Source: Paenibacillus amylolyticus (GTDB lineage: Bacteria; Bacillota; Bacilli; Paenibacillales; Paenibacillaceae). Taken from it: a stretch of 64,000 bases of DNA. This document shows positions 1-10,034 of this stretch, in pieces. The position numbers and the translations under genes are program-made. Below the pieces are notes generated by a model, which was not told where the DNA came from, made no database searches, and worked only from the letters and a program-made list of their open reading frames with translations. Location: positions 2,046,001 to 2,110,000 of the forward strand of contig NZ_CP121451.1 in NCBI RefSeq assembly GCF_029689945.1, given 5' to 3'. Position 1 is the stretch's first letter, and every line of letters starts with the position of its first letter.

Positions 1-650
1 TATTACGAACAATTCATACATTTCCAACAAGATTCTGGAACCCGTTTCGCTGGCAAAACTGGATGCACAGATGCAGTCCGGTCCAGTTTTCTGCTTCAAA
101 ATGTACTGAATGCCAACGGTGAGGATAAATTCTCCGGAGGCAGCATATTCGCTGCAAATACAACCAAATTTCTGGGGAACTCAGCCAAACGGATGTGGAA
201 GCTCTATCCTGGCTCATGCCTAAGGAACGAGGTGGTGTCATAAAAACATATAGTAAAGAAGGATTCACGGTAGTGTATGAAATCAAGAAGAAGAAAACCA
301 AAATCATTCCGAAGGTTATTGGCGATAATATCTCATTCCATGTAAAGTCAGAGTCTGAAGGATGGCTGATGGAGGATTGGCGGGCACCGGAAGAAGAGGA
401 AAAGGGTGCATATCTGAAAGAACTGGAAAAAGACTTTGCTGACCTGGCCGAGCAACAGATCAAACAGTTACTGTACAAGCTTCAGCACACCTACAAAGTC
501 GATGTTGCTGATTTTCGCGACAGCATTCGGATTAAATATCCAAAAACGTGGAAGAAGGTTAAGGGGAACTGGGATGAAATCTTTGCCACTATACCCATTA
601 CGTATGAGGTCAAGACGACCATCATCAATCCGGGGTCTTCTACGGAATAG
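1..650 (+). pseudogene. Ger(x)C-type spore germination lipoprotein, 3' part, frame-broken
   Basis: C-terminal part of a Ger(x)C-family germinant-receptor subunit, a spore inner-membrane lipoprotein; the 5' end lies outside the window. The last 151 residues (from 195) read in one frame and carry the family's C-terminal pattern, with an F/Y-R...P..WK...W...F dispersed motif (DFRDSIRIKYPKTWKKVKGN) and a closing V...I...G strand. Upstream, the coding continues in two other frames: frame 2 at about 2-88, frame 1 at about 88-177, then frame 3 to the stop at 650. Both changes are explained by one missing base in a run (TTTT near 94-97, GGGG 174-177). Both match the errors seen throughout the window, so the gene may be intact in the cell. 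Identification of the family is moderate; which receptor (GerA, GerB, GerK) cannot be told. Confidence 0.6.
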
Positions 651-681
651 CGAGGAATGTGAACAAGAAAGCATTTAAATG

Positions 682-710
682 TTGACACATGCATGATCAA
701 TCGCTATATT
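682..710 (+). promoter_or_regulatory. Sigma-A promoter of the mmuPM operon
   Basis: TTGACA at 682-687, a 17-bp spacer, and TATATT at 705-710. Transcription would start near 717, about ten bases before the first paired element of the SAM riboswitch at 727, which is the normal geometry. Confidence 0.75.
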
Positions 711-726
711 AATAAAAAATCATTTT

Positions 727-828
727 CTTATCCAGAGAGGTGGAGGGACTGGCCCTTAGAAACCTCAGCAACAGATCTGAAGGATACTGTGCTAATTCCA
801 GCGGGTGAACAGCCTGATAGATAGGAGC
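727..828 (+). ncRNA. SAM-I (S-box) riboswitch
   Basis: The leader carries the S-box core: CTTATCCAGAGAGGTGGAGG, then GACTGGCCC, then GAAACCTCAGCAAC, a variable P3 arm, and closing with GATAGATAGGAG that re-pairs with the first strand. In this class S-adenosylmethionine binding favours a downstream terminator and lowers expression of sulfur-amino-acid genes. It is followed by a hairpin with a T-tract (856-889) and then the S-methylmethionine transport and methyltransfer genes, which fits the regulon exactly. Confidence 0.95.
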
Positions 829-855
829 GTTTGTTTTTATTTGTCAGTAACGGCG

Positions 856-889
856 CACTCTTTAGGAAGAGTGGGTCTTTTTTGTTTTT
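856..889 (+). terminator. Riboswitch-controlled intrinsic terminator
   Basis: CACTCTT pairs with AAGAGTG around a four-base loop (856-873), followed by a T-rich tract to 889. It is the expression platform of the SAM riboswitch; formation when SAM is bound would stop transcription before mmuP. Confidence 0.85.
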
Positions 890-917
890 CTGGATGAAGA
901 AGTAGGGAGCAGCAGGT

Positions 918-2330
918 ATGGAGAACAACAACGACAAAGGGCATTTTCAGCGGAAAATGCAGGCACGGCATGTGGTCATGCTCTCTCTCGGAGGCGTCAT
1001 TGGAACGGGATTATTCCTGAGCTCAGGTTATACAATCCAGCAGGCGGGACCCTTGGGCACCATTCTGTCCTACCTGATCGGAGCGATCGTTGTATATCTG
1101 GTAATGCTCTGTCTGGGTGAACTGTCTGTTCATATGCCGGAGACGGGAGCATTTCATAGTTATGCAGCCAAATATATCGGACCCGCAACAGGCTACACGG
1201 TAGCTTGGTTGTACTGGTTAACCTGGACCGTTGCACTTGGTTCTGAATTTACAGCTGCGGGTCTGTTGATGCAGCGCTGGTTCCCATCGGTAAACGTATG
1301 GATATGGAGCGCGATTTTTGCACTGATGATTTTTCTGTTCAATGCTTTAACGGTGAGATTATTCGCTGAATCCGAATTCTGGTTCTCATCTGTCAAAGTA
1401 GTTACCATCATCATCTTCATTATTATCGGTGGTGCAGCCATGTTTGGTATAATCCCCCTGGCGGATGCTGAACCGGCTCCGTTTCTATCAAATATTACTG
1501 CATCCGGATGGTTTCCTCATGGGGCTACAGCGATATTGATGACCATGCTTGCTGTAAACTTTGCATTCTCAGGCACGGAGTTAATCGGTATTGCCGCTGG
1601 TGAGACGGAGAATCCGGAAGAGACGATTCCCAAAGCTATTCATACCACGTTGTGGCGTTTGGTTATTTTCTTCATCGGTACAATTATTATCTTGTCGGCC
1701 TTGCTGCCCATGTCGGATGCCAGTGTACTGGAAAGTCCGTTTGTAGCGGTAATGGAGCGGGTGGGTGTGCCCTATGCAGCAGACATCATGAACTTTGTTA
1801 TACTGACGGCGATTCTCTCTGCTGCGAATTCGGGTCTGTATGCTTCGTCGCGGATGCTCTGGTCTCTGGCAGAGAAAAAGACGATCTCCCCCTGGTTTGC
1901 CAAACTGACCAAACGTGGGGTGCCGCTGAATGCACTTCTGATCAGTATGGTGGGCGGTGCCTTGGCTTTGCTGTCCAGCATCATTGCACCTGGTACCGTG
2001 TATATTACACTCGTCTCCATCTCGGGTCTGGCTGTCGTTGCGGTATGGATGAGCATCAGTGCCTCCCAATACATGTTCCGCAGACAGTATATCCGGGAAG
2101 GACATGCGGTCAACGATCTGGTCTACCGTACACCTCTGTATCCGGTGGTGCCGATTGTTTCATTTGTATTATGCCTGGCTTCATGCATAGGTATTGCCTT
2201 CGACCCGACACAGCGAATTGCGCTGTATTGTGGGGTTCCGTTTATCGCAGTATGTTACGCAGCCTATTATCTGACAGAACGTGTGAATAAGAAAAGAGGA
2301 CAAGTACATGACACAAGCACAACAGACTAA
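918..2330 (+). CDS. mmuP: S-methylmethionine / amino-acid permease (APC family)
   Basis: A 470-residue, 12-helix amino-acid permease of the APC superfamily (AAT/YkfD type). The N-terminal segment has the family's cytoplasmic lead-in and the conserved [13 protein letters not shown] turn of helix 1; later regions keep the amphipathic loop with the E-NPE-(T)IP-A motif ([14 protein letters not shown]). The SAM riboswitch upstream and overlap of its last 23 bp with a homocysteine S-methyltransferase gene point to S-methylmethionine as the substrate, as for the MmuP/MmuM pair of Escherichia coli and the YbgF/YbgG pair of Bacillus. Start ATG 918 has an AGGGAGCAGC-type ribosome site. The substrate is inferred from context; the transporter family is clear. 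Confidence 0.85.
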   Translation: MENNNDKGHFQRKMQARHVVMLSLGGVIGTGLFLSSGYTIQQAGPLGTILSYLIGAIVVYLVMLCLGELSVHMPETGAFHSYAAKYIGPATGYTVAWLYWLTWTVALGSEFTAAGLLMQRWFPSVNVWIWSAIFALMIFLFNALTVRLFAESEFWFSSVKVVTIIIFIIIGGAAMFGIIPLADAEPAPFLSNITASGWFPHGATAILMTMLAVNFAFSGTELIGIAAGETENPEETIPKAIHTTLWRLVIFFIGTIIILSALLPMSDASVLESPFVAVMERVGVPYAADIMNFVILTAILSAANSGLYASSRMLWSLAEKKTISPWFAKLTKRGVPLNALLISMVGGALALLSSIIAPGTVYITLVSISGLAVVAVWMSISASQYMFRRQYIREGHAVNDLVYRTPLYPVVPIVSFVLCLASCIGIAFDPTQRIALYCGVPFIAVCYAAYYLTERVNKKRGQVHDTSTTD

Positions 2331-3282
2331 CCCCATAGAACAGATCCTTCGTGAACATCCGGTCATAATTCTGGATGGAGCGCTGGCGACGGAACTCGAA
2401 CAGCATGGATGTGATCTGGATGATCCGCTATGGTCTGCGCGTGTGTTGCTTGAGAATCCGGATGTTATTGTTCAGGTCCATGCGGATTATTTTCGAGCAG
2501 GAGCCGACTGTGCGATTACATCCAGTTATCAGGCCACAGTGGATGGATTCAGCATGAGAGGAATTGGCGAAAAAGAAGCGTTGGACCTGATTCGCAAGAC
2601 GGTGGAACTGGCTGCAAAGGCGAGAGATGACGTATGGGATGAACTCCAAACCTCTGATATCTCGGAGGCAGGGGTCTTGGCTCGGCCACGACCGATAATT
2701 GCTGCATCCGTTGGACCCTACGGTGCTTATCTGGCTGATGGTTCAGAGTATGTCGGTCACTACGGGGTGACAGATGAGACTTTGACTGCATTCCATCGTC
2801 CGCGGATGGCTGCGTTGCTTGAAGCCGGTGCTGATATTCTGGCTTTTGAGACCATTCCATCCTTGCAGGAAGCACAAGTGCTGGTTGATTTGCTGAAGGA
2901 GTTCCCTCATGCATATGCCTGGTTATCTTTCTCGTTAAAAGATGGGACGGCAATCAGCGAAGGCACACCGCTTGAGACATGTGCACGATGGTTTGGTTCC
3001 GAGCCGCAGATTGCTGCGATTGGCCTGAACTGTGCTCCCATGGAAGTGGTGACGGAAGCAGTAAGTATTTTGAGCCGTGCCAGCGATAAACCGGTTATTG
3101 TGTATCCCAATTCGGGAGAAGTATACGATGCAGCAACGAAGACGTGGAGTGGTCAGGGTACCTGTGGCCGTATGAGTGATGCTTCGGAACAGTGGATAGC
3201 CGCGGGTGCAAAAATCATTGGCGGCTGCTGCCGAACTACGCCACATCAGATTGGCGAACTTGCGAAGAAGTGGCGGAGCTGA
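2308..3282 (+). CDS. mmuM: Homocysteine S-methyltransferase
   Basis: A 324-residue zinc-dependent methyltransferase that moves a methyl group from S-methylmethionine (or SAM) to homocysteine, giving methionine. It is a homocysteine-binding TIM barrel: [10 protein letters not shown] at the N-terminus, the zinc ligand Cys in the GLNCAP loop (about residue 234), and the paired zinc cysteines in GGCCRTTP near the C-terminus. Length matches MmuM (about 310). ATG 2308 follows an AGAGGAC site and lies inside the last 23 bp of mmuP, so the two are translationally coupled. With MmuP it salvages external S-methylmethionine, and the SAM riboswitch shuts the pair off when methylation substrate is plentiful. 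Confidence 0.92.
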   Translation: MTQAQQTNPIEQILREHPVIILDGALATELEQHGCDLDDPLWSARVLLENPDVIVQVHADYFRAGADCAITSSYQATVDGFSMRGIGEKEALDLIRKTVELAAKARDDVWDELQTSDISEAGVLARPRPIIAASVGPYGAYLADGSEYVGHYGVTDETLTAFHRPRMAALLEAGADILAFETIPSLQEAQVLVDLLKEFPHAYAWLSFSLKDGTAISEGTPLETCARWFGSEPQIAAIGLNCAPMEVVTEAVSILSRASDKPVIVYPNSGEVYDAATKTWSGQGTCGRMSDASEQWIAAGAKIIGGCCRTTPHQIGELAKKWRS

Positions 3283-3314
3283 AGGCTACTTAGCCGATCC
3301 GGATCTGCATGGAA

Positions 3315-3358
3315 AAGCCCTTTCTTATCTTATAAAGGATAGGAAAGGGCTTCTTTTG
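3315..3358. terminator. Bidirectional terminator between mmuM and the ABC permease gene
   Basis: A 15-bp stem (AAGCCCTTTCTTATC, 3315-3329, with GATAGGAAAGGGCTT, 3338-3352; one G-U pair) followed by TTCTTTT. It sits between convergent genes ending at 3282 (plus) and 3384 (minus). Confidence 0.85.
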
Positions 3359-3383
3359 CATGAGCATACCTTCTTGCTACACG

Positions 3384-5786
3384 TTATTCGACGACAAGAA
3401 TACGCGGCGATGCCTGACGAATCACCTTGGACGATACCCAGGATCCTAGAGCTGCGGCAACAATACTCAGACAAGCAAAGAGTATAATGCCTCCCCAGTT
3501 CAGAATGAGAGGAATCTGTACGATACCGTATCCCGATAGGACTTTTTCAAGTAACAGGGGGAGAAGGTATACGCCTACAATGACTCCAAGCATTGAACCA
3601 ATCAGAGCTAATGCAACTACTCCGGTAGCAATGGAGAACCGGATTTTTCCAGATGTCATTCCAATCGACTTATATATGCCATATGTCTTGCTCTCTTTGC
3701 GAATGCTGATCCGGCAGGTGCTGAAAATAATAATGAATGTAACCAAAATGAACAGCATACCCATTAGAGCCATGGGGTACACCAGAATGCTTGCAGCTTC
3801 TGCATAAACAGAATCCAGCAGCGTTTTTTGCGTGACGATGGAAGCAGAGTCTTTGAACCGCTCATTCAATTGGTTAGCAATGACATCCGCCTGTGAAGGA
3901 TCGTTGACATTGATAAACGCCACATCTACAACTTTGTAATCCGGATTTACGCTTCGAACCGCTTGAGCTGTGATTCTTCCGGATACCGACAAGTCGGAGA
4001 TGGCCTGATAGATGCCCGAAATCATGAACGTGCGCTTTTCTCCTTCAATGTAGAGATCCATGAGATCTCCTATATCCTTGTTAAACATCTTGGCAACACT
4101 AACCCCGATTGAAATTTCATTTGCGAGTGTCGGATTGTCTCCACTCAACGTCTCAAAACCAAGATCCTGATAGCTTCCATCCAATACTCTTAGATAAAGA
4201 CTGGTAGACTGGCTGGTCACGTCGGTTGGATCATCTGGAAGGATAACTCCGGTGATGTTCCCTTGCCAGCCCACATTTTTGATGCGAGTGTCTTCTTCCA
4301 ATACGTTCTGAAGCTCTGCTCTCGGAAACGTAGTTTTGTTTACAACGACTGCAGCAATGTTAGCATTGTCATAACCCCATTTGGCCGCCGTCTGATAGAT
4401 TCCGGTAATACTGGTCAGTACAACATACCCGAGAACAAGTACGGAAGCAGCCATCGTTGTTAGCAATAACATCAGAACCGAGCTTTTGCTGTTTTTGATC
4501 AGATTGCGTATACCGATGACAAAAGAGACGGGCAATCGTCCAAACAAGGCCTGGTTTGCGAGCGGTGAATTCATTCGTTGCGCCATACGTACATTGTCGC
4601 TCTCCGACATACCGTACCGAATGGCCTGAACAGGCTCGATCATGCGAGCTTTTCTGGCATATAACACGACGAATGAAATAATCAAGACGAGTAACAGCAG
4701 CCCTACAACAATAGCGGCTCCGATGCCCTCAATTGGGAGATCACCTTGGCCAGCCCGCAGGGACGATACGGAGATGTTGATGATGAATTTGGAGACGAAT
4801 ACGCTAAGTACCAGCCCGGGAAGAACAGCGATGATGGACAGCAGGGCATATTGAATGACGTAGGTACCAACAGTGCCCCGGGAAGTGAGTCCCAGTGATT
4901 TAAGGATACCGATCGTTTTGTAGTTGGCCAGAATCGCATCGGATATGGTGAAGCCAATCGTAATGAGGGCAATAATCATCATGACTGTCCCTAAAAATAT
5001 CATAATGAACCCGACGATCTGATTGATGATCAGATAAAAGGAGGAGATACTTTCAAATTCCATTTTGGTTTCCATAAATGGACCACCCGTCTCGCTTGTA
5101 TAACGATCCCAGTAGCTGGAGTTCGTACTGTAATCATCAAAATGGATGCCCATCATGTGAATATCTTTTCCCGCAACCGTACTAAAATCATTTTGGTAAT
5201 CCGTACTGTTCATCCAAATTCTTGCCGTATTGGTGAACGGTGCTCCATAAGGAACATCCACAACAATAGCTGAAACTGCGAGGTCAAGTGTGGTAGATCC
5301 AGTTTTGAATTGAATGGTATCACCGACAGCGATGTTATAGCCATTCGCCATGGAAGTTGGGATCCATATGCTTCCTTGTTCAGGAGCCGAATGCTGTGAA
5401 CCACTTGCAAATACAAGTTCATCTACCCCCCACGGCGGAGGCGGCGTTTTCATCATGTATACATACAGGTTAGGGATGTCACTGCCTCCAAAAGAGATGC
5501 CCGACAAGGTGCGGTAAGTAAGCAAAGGAGAGACTTGAACACCGTTCTGGGCGGCCCACCAGTCATGCACAGTTTGGGGATCGTCCAACCCTTTGTCGAA
5601 CGTCAAGATCTGATGGGAACCGTTGGTCCGACTATGCATCTCGTTGAACTGGTTACCCGTATTGGCCAGGATGATGACTGATGTGGACACGAGTAGGGTA
5701 GACAGCAAAATAAGCAGGGTGATGAACAGGTTTTGAATTTTATTTTTACTCAGATAAGAAAAACTAAGCTTTAGAATGGCGGCCAT
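3384..5786 (-). CDS. ABC transporter permease, FtsX/MacB family
   Basis: An 800-residue membrane protein with one N-terminal transmembrane segment (about residues 18-42), a large extracytoplasmic domain, three helices with the FtsX/MacB signature region (about 255-385), a second extracytoplasmic domain (about 460-670), and three C-terminal helices (about 675-790). That is the duplicated FtsX layout of permeases that move antimicrobial peptides or lipoproteins rather than import nutrients. It follows the ATPase gene by three bases and lies downstream of a two-component system on the same strand, so a peptide-sensing or detoxification role is likely. It is larger than BceB (about 650), and the kinase here has a big external domain, so this is not a standard Bce module. 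Substrate unknown. Confidence 0.8.
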   Translation of the reverse strand: MAAILKLSFSYLSKNKIQNLFITLLILLSTLLVSTSVIILANTGNQFNEMHSRTNGSHQILTFDKGLDDPQTVHDWWAAQNGVQVSPLLTYRTLSGISFGGSDIPNLYVYMMKTPPPPWGVDELVFASGSQHSAPEQGSIWIPTSMANGYNIAVGDTIQFKTGSTTLDLAVSAIVVDVPYGAPFTNTARIWMNSTDYQNDFSTVAGKDIHMMGIHFDDYSTNSSYWDRYTSETGGPFMETKMEFESISSFYLIINQIVGFIMIFLGTVMMIIALITIGFTISDAILANYKTIGILKSLGLTSRGTVGTYVIQYALLSIIAVLPGLVLSVFVSKFIINISVSSLRAGQGDLPIEGIGAAIVVGLLLLVLIISFVVLYARKARMIEPVQAIRYGMSESDNVRMAQRMNSPLANQALFGRLPVSFVIGIRNLIKNSKSSVLMLLLTTMAASVLVLGYVVLTSITGIYQTAAKWGYDNANIAAVVVNKTTFPRAELQNVLEEDTRIKNVGWQGNITGVILPDDPTDVTSQSTSLYLRVLDGSYQDLGFETLSGDNPTLANEISIGVSVAKMFNKDIGDLMDLYIEGEKRTFMISGIYQAISDLSVSGRITAQAVRSVNPDYKVVDVAFINVNDPSQADVIANQLNERFKDSASIVTQKTLLDSVYAEAASILVYPMALMGMLFILVTFIIIFSTCRISIRKESKTYGIYKSIGMTSGKIRFSIATGVVALALIGSMLGVIVGVYLLPLLLEKVLSGYGIVQIPLILNWGGIILFACLSIVAAALGSWVSSKVIRQASPRILVVE

Positions 5787-5789
5787 AGG

Positions 5790-6547
5790 TTACTCCTTCC
5801 CCGACACGAAGGCGAATACCATGGATTCCCGATTTTGAATCTGGGTTTCGTCATATTTATCGAACTCGAGAATGCCTCCGACTTTACCATCTCGGACAAA
5901 GATCAGGCGGTCGGCCCGGCAAGCGGCCTTAATGTCATGTGTCACCATAACGACCGATTGTCCTTTCCGGTTAATATCTGTAAGGATATCCAGCACCGCT
6001 TTCCCATGATCATAGTTCAAACTTCCGGTAGGTTCGTCGGCAAATATAATATCCGGTGAATTGATGAGCGCGCGTGCAATAGCCGCCCGCTGCTGCTGTC
6101 CCCGGAAGTCTGGGAGGGCAGGCGATTGTTCTGGCTGTCGATGTCCATGGCCTTCATAAGATGTGCCGCCCGAGCTTTTATTTCATGTTTTTTGTTCCCG
6201 GCAATATATCCGGGAAGAGCAATATTATCCTGAATGGAAAGGTCCGGAACAAGGTTGATGCTTTGATAGATGTAGCCAATTCGGCGGGTACGGAAATCAG
6301 ACATCTCTCGCTCACTGTAGGCATCGATGCGCTGATCCTGAAAATAAACCTCTCCAGCTGTCACATGATCGAGTCCGCTAAGCAAATATAAAAGTGTGGA
6401 TTTGCCTGAACCGGAATTACCCATGATCACTGTGAAGTCTCCTTCATAGATATCAAGATCGACATTACGAATAGCATGATACTGTTCACTTCCGGTATTG
6501 TATGTCTTGCATAAGTTTTGAGCACGAATGATAGATGTTCTGGTCAA
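5790..6547 (-). CDS. ABC transporter ATP-binding protein (LolD/MacB type), frame break at 6100-6103
   Basis: ATPase partner of the FtsX-type permease. Walker A is GNSGSGKST, the Q-loop is YIYQSINL, and the later part has the D-loop remainder and the switch His in MVTHD. The frame breaks exactly at the signature motif: the first frame reads SQTSGDSSSGR, whereas one extra C in the plus-strand CCCC run (6100-6103) restores SGGQQQRAAIARALINSPD followed by FADEPTGSL. The repaired length is 252 residues, normal for the family. TTG at 6545-6547 is preferred as the start, since it follows GAGGAG at the right distance; a longer ATG start at 6580 would add residues before the ribosome site. The break is most likely a sequencing error. 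Confidence 0.8.
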
Positions 6548-6693
6548 GTGGATCACTCCTCGTTGCAGTATACCATTCATATTAAGGGGAGGATGTTGAG
6601 GAAGAATTATCAGATTATGAATAAAGTATTACACCATTCTGGATATATCCGTAAACAGGAAGGTGCCTGTAAAGTAACGTGAGAGGTTGCAGC

Positions 6694-8133
6694 TTAACAG
6701 ATGGGCAGGCTGAACTGAAAGATGGTGCCCTGACCTGCTTTGCTGGAAAAGCTGATCTGCCCTCCATGTGCTTCAATGATGCTTTTGCAGATGGAGAGTC
6801 CAAGCCCGTTTCCTTCATATATACCGGATGACAAGGAAGAGCTTCCCCGGAAATATCGTTCAAATACAAAAGGCATATCCTGAGCACGTATGCCTTGACC
6901 GGAATCGGTGATCGTAAGCCTGAATTGTCCATTATCCAGTTCTGCACGGACGCGAATATGATCCCCGGGAGCGGTGTGTTTGAGTGCGTTGGATACGAGA
7001 TTGGAGACAACCTGTTCGATGCGAACAGGGTCCATTCGTATGAGCACATTTGGAATAGCTTCGGATTCCTCGTATGTCAGTCCGTTAATTCTTACGATAT
7101 GCCCGATGGGTCTGAGCATGTTTTCAAATATGGCACGGCTGTATAACTCTCGCGGCTCAACTGAGATCTGCCCAAGCTCCTGAAGTGCATGAACCAGCAA
7201 ATCTTCAACAAGGCGTGCCGTTTTATCTGTATGGGTTCTCATAATTTCCATATATTCCATTAATGTTTCCTCATCCGAGCAAATGCCTTCCGATATGGCT
7301 TCTATGTATGCTTTGACCGTTGTGATTGGCGTTTTGAGTTCATGAGAGATGTTGGTGATGAGTTCTTTTTGGGCTTTCTCCTGACGTATGCGCTGTTCAC
7401 TCAGATGCATGATCTCCGTCCGCATCAAGTCAAGCATGGCATAAAGTTCGCCCATTTCGTCGTTACGATTATATTGAATCTGTTCATCGTATTGTCCTTT
7501 GAGTATCGATTCGGCATGCTGCTTCAATTGGTTAACAGGAGTCAGCATACGTTGCTTGACCCTGCGAGCCATGCTGATAAGAAAAAGCATCAGAACAAAG
7601 GCCATGATAATCAGGCTGCCGAGGATGAATAACGGGAAAGTGACAGGCTGCTGAGCAAAAACAAGTGATTTGGGTACGGTAAAAATGGCGTTTCCGATCT
7701 GGCTGCCACCCGGGCCATCCATGACGGGAAATGCAATGTCCAGTGAATCATCTCCCTCTGCGAGCTGCAATGCATCTTTCAGATTATAATGAAGGGCAGA
7801 TCTAAGGTTGACCTGGGTGCCTTCGGATAAAGGAGAGGAGGACAACAAAATTATCCCATCCAGTCCAACATAGGAAAATTGAATGTTCTTTTCTATGGCA
7901 GACGAACGCAGGTTGTCCTGAATCATCGGATCACGAAGCCTATGGCGGTTTTGCTCCAGTTCAAGCAGAAGCGGGTTTACCTTGAGACGAGCCAGATTAA
8001 TCGTTGGGTTGGATTCACCCGCAGTTCGTCCTTCGAGCAGATCGAGAAACAAAACAACGCTGCAGATCATGACCATCATGAGAAGCGCCAATGATGTCTT
8101 CAGCCAACGTGTGGACCAAGTGTGAAGTGACAT
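6694..8133 (-). CDS. Sensor histidine kinase (HAMP-HisKA-HATPase)
   Basis: A 479-residue membrane kinase. Two transmembrane helices (about 13-31 and 167-190) enclose a roughly 135-residue external sensor domain; a HAMP linker follows (about 190-245), then HisKA with the phospho-acceptor His in NISHELKTP (about 265), and HATPase_c with NLVSNALKHT (N box), DSGQGI (G1), FERYFRG (F box) and GNGLGLSI (G2). It lies 21 bp downstream of the response-regulator gene in the same direction. The pair probably controls the adjacent ABC transporter genes; the signal is not evident from sequence. Confidence 0.9.
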   Translation of the reverse strand: MSLHTWSTRWLKTSLALLMMVMICSVVLFLDLLEGRTAGESNPTINLARLKVNPLLLELEQNRHRLRDPMIQDNLRSSAIEKNIQFSYVGLDGIILLSSSPLSEGTQVNLRSALHYNLKDALQLAEGDDSLDIAFPVMDGPGGSQIGNAIFTVPKSLVFAQQPVTFPLFILGSLIIMAFVLMLFLISMARRVKQRMLTPVNQLKQHAESILKGQYDEQIQYNRNDEMGELYAMLDLMRTEIMHLSEQRIRQEKAQKELITNISHELKTPITTVKAYIEAISEGICSDEETLMEYMEIMRTHTDKTARLVEDLLVHALQELGQISVEPRELYSRAIFENMLRPIGHIVRINGLTYEESEAIPNVLIRMDPVRIEQVVSNLVSNALKHTAPGDHIRVRAELDNGQFRLTITDSGQGIRAQDMPFVFERYFRGSSSLSSGIYEGNGLGLSICKSIIEAHGGQISFSSKAGQGTIFQFSLPIC

Positions 8134-8154
8134 GAAGTAGTCTCCATTCCAGCT

Positions 8155-8853
8155 TTATTCATGATTGAATTTATAACCGACCCCCCAGACGGTTTTAAGT
8201 AACGCGGGATGAGAGGGGTCTTCCTCGATTTTTTCCCGCAGTCTGCGTATGTACACCGTTACCGTATTTTCGTCTCCATAAGCAGCGTAGCCCCATATGG
8301 CATCCAGCAATTGGGATTTTGAGAAAACCTGATTTTTGTTGCTGGCCAGATAATGCAGAAGTTCAAATTCCTTTGCCGAAAGAGAGACCTCAACACCCTT
8401 TAGCGTAACTTTGTATGCTTTTTTGTCGATTTCGAGATCACCCAGACGCAGCGAATCTGAGGAAGAACGTTCCGGACCAAGACTGTCATATCTTCTGAAA
8501 TGCGCATGGATCCGGGCGAGCAATTCACTGAGCGAGAAGGGCTTGGTCATATAGTCATCTGCACCGAATCCAAGGCCAAGCACTTTGTCGGTGTCACTTC
8601 CTCTTGCACTCAGGATGAGAATCGGAATGTTGTTCCGACGCCGAATCTCGCGGCATACATCGATGCCGTCCATATCCGGGAGCATAATATCGAGAATGAT
8701 ATAATCCGGATGAAGAAGCTCCATGATCTGAAGGCCATCCTGTCCGGTCGCAGCGACGGCAGCGTCGAATCCATTTTTGATCAGGTAGTCTCGCAAAATG
8801 CGAGAAATATCATGTTCATCCTCAATGATGAGGACTTTGCGTTTAGAGTTCAT
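8155..8853 (-). CDS. OmpR/PhoB-family response regulator
   Basis: A 232-residue two-component regulator. Receiver domain: acidic pair E11/D12, phospho-acceptor D55 in ILDIMLPDMDG, conserved Ser/Thr in LILSARG and Lys in MTKPF. C-terminal winged-helix DNA-binding domain with the characteristic RRLREKIE recognition helix and GVGYKF hairpin. It is the first gene of a minus-strand set (regulator, kinase, ATPase, permease), and 146 bp separate the kinase from the ATPase gene, so the transporter pair may have its own regulated promoter there. Confidence 0.92.
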   Translation of the reverse strand: MNSKRKVLIIEDEHDISRILRDYLIKNGFDAAVAATGQDGLQIMELLHPDYIILDIMLPDMDGIDVCREIRRRNNIPILILSARGSDTDKVLGLGFGADDYMTKPFSLSELLARIHAHFRRYDSLGPERSSSDSLRLGDLEIDKKAYKVTLKGVEVSLSAKEFELLHYLASNKNQVFSKSQLLDAIWGYAAYGDENTVTVYIRRLREKIEEDPSHPALLKTVWGVGYKFNHE

Positions 8854-9182
8854 TGTGATCTCTCCATGTATAGAATACCGGAATGCGGGAATTCTATAGT
8901 TCTAGTTTCTTCCCTATTTTATGTCATTTTTCACCATAATAATAGAATCACCTGAATGTTTGCATCACAGATTGGTTAACGAAGAGAGTGTAGTTCAATA
9001 AAGTTTAATTTTAGATTTCTTTTGTCCTTATTTTGAGTCATTGAAAATCTTGTAGAAATTTGTCACATAATGTCTTATACTTTGTCGATTTACCTTGACA
9101 CAGTATATATAGCATGACATAATATTTTTCATACTAAATTACTGTGTTTTATTGGACATGGTTAGAGATAAACGAGGGGGAC
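8854..9182. other. Divergent intergenic region between the response regulator and the amino-acid ABC operon
   Basis: 329 bp, AT-rich, with no open reading frame of interest. It holds the consensus promoter for the plus-strand operon (9095-9123) and must hold the promoter of the minus-strand two-component genes, for which I see no clear consensus boxes. Confidence 0.5.
9095..9123 (+). promoter_or_regulatory. Sigma-A promoter of the amino-acid ABC importer operon
   Basis: TTGACA (9095-9100), 17-bp spacer containing an AT-rich TATATATAG stretch, CATAAT (9118-9123). The start codon of the first gene lies about 60 bp downstream. I see no riboswitch in the short leader. Confidence 0.7.
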
Positions 9183-10019
9183 ATGACAGTGAGAAAGATA
9201 TGGGTACCGGGAATTTTGTTATTGGTTTTGGGAATGATCATCGCTGGATGTGGTAATAAAAATGAGGCGAGTTCGGGAGCGGACTCCGGTCAAAAAACAA
9301 TTATTGCCGCGACTAGTGGTGTAAGTAATCCATTCAGTTACGATAAAGACGGTAGCCTTACCGGATACGATGTCGAAGTCATGAAGGCGATTTTTGAAAA
9401 ACTGCCTGAATATAAGCTGGAGGTACAGGCGATTGAGTTCGAAGGTATTCTGACAGGCCTTGATAACGGACGTTTCCAGTTGGGCGCCAACAATTTCAGC
9501 TCCAATCCGGAAAGACGCAGCAAGTATGATTTCTCTTTGCCGATTATTGAAAATGCAAATGTGTTCGTGGTCCGCAAAGATGACAATACACTTAAATCCG
9601 TCGAGGATTTGAAAGGATATAAAGCGGTAACGGAAGTGGGGAACTCTGGTGCCACACTGCTGGAGAACTACAATACGGATCACCCGGATGCAAAAGCGGA
9701 TATTATGTATACGGACGAGAATTTTGTTAAACAGTTTGAAGGCATTGAAGCAGGACGGTATGATGTGCGTATCATCTCTCGTGTTTCGGCAGAAAAAGCA
9801 ATCAAGGAACACGGCTTTACCAACCTGAAGGCGGTTCCATTCTCTACTGAGAATAGTGATCCAGGCTCTTACATTCTATTCGCCAAATCTGCTGACAGTA
9901 CACTGCTCGATGCAGTGAACAAGAGAATCAAGGAAATGTATAACGATGGCACATTGTTGAAAATCAGTGAAGAGCAGCTCGGCGGCGACTATCTGCCTAA
10001 GAAAGAACTAATGGAGTAG
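9183..10019 (+). CDS. Polar amino-acid ABC transporter substrate-binding lipoprotein
   Basis: A type II periplasmic-binding-fold (SBP_bac_3) lipoprotein that captures the substrate outside the membrane for the permease and ATPase encoded downstream. The signal peptide ends in a lipobox (IAGC, Cys about residue 20) followed by a flexible Gly/Ser/Asp-rich tether. Family patterns are present: SYDKDGSLTGYDVEVMKAI at the start of lobe 1 and FEGILTGLDNGRFQ later. The family covers cystine, glutamine, arginine and others; similarity to cystine binders of the TcyA/TcyJ kind is my impression only. ATG 9183 sits just two bases from GAGGGGG, so GTG 9189, with better spacing, may be the true start. Confidence 0.85.
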   Translation: MTVRKIWVPGILLLVLGMIIAGCGNKNEASSGADSGQKTIIAATSGVSNPFSYDKDGSLTGYDVEVMKAIFEKLPEYKLEVQAIEFEGILTGLDNGRFQLGANNFSSNPERRSKYDFSLPIIENANVFVVRKDDNTLKSVEDLKGYKAVTEVGNSGATLLENYNTDHPDAKADIMYTDENFVKQFEGIEAGRYDVRIISRVSAEKAIKEHGFTNLKAVPFSTENSDPGSYILFAKSADSTLLDAVNKRIKEMYNDGTLLKISEEQLGGDYLPKKELME

Positions 10020-10034
10020 GAAAAGGGTGATGGC

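Noticed and set aside
3384..8853. Bacitracin-type BceRS-AB module
   Set aside because: The kinase has a large external sensor domain, the permease is longer and differently built, and kinase and transporter genes are separated by 146 bp.
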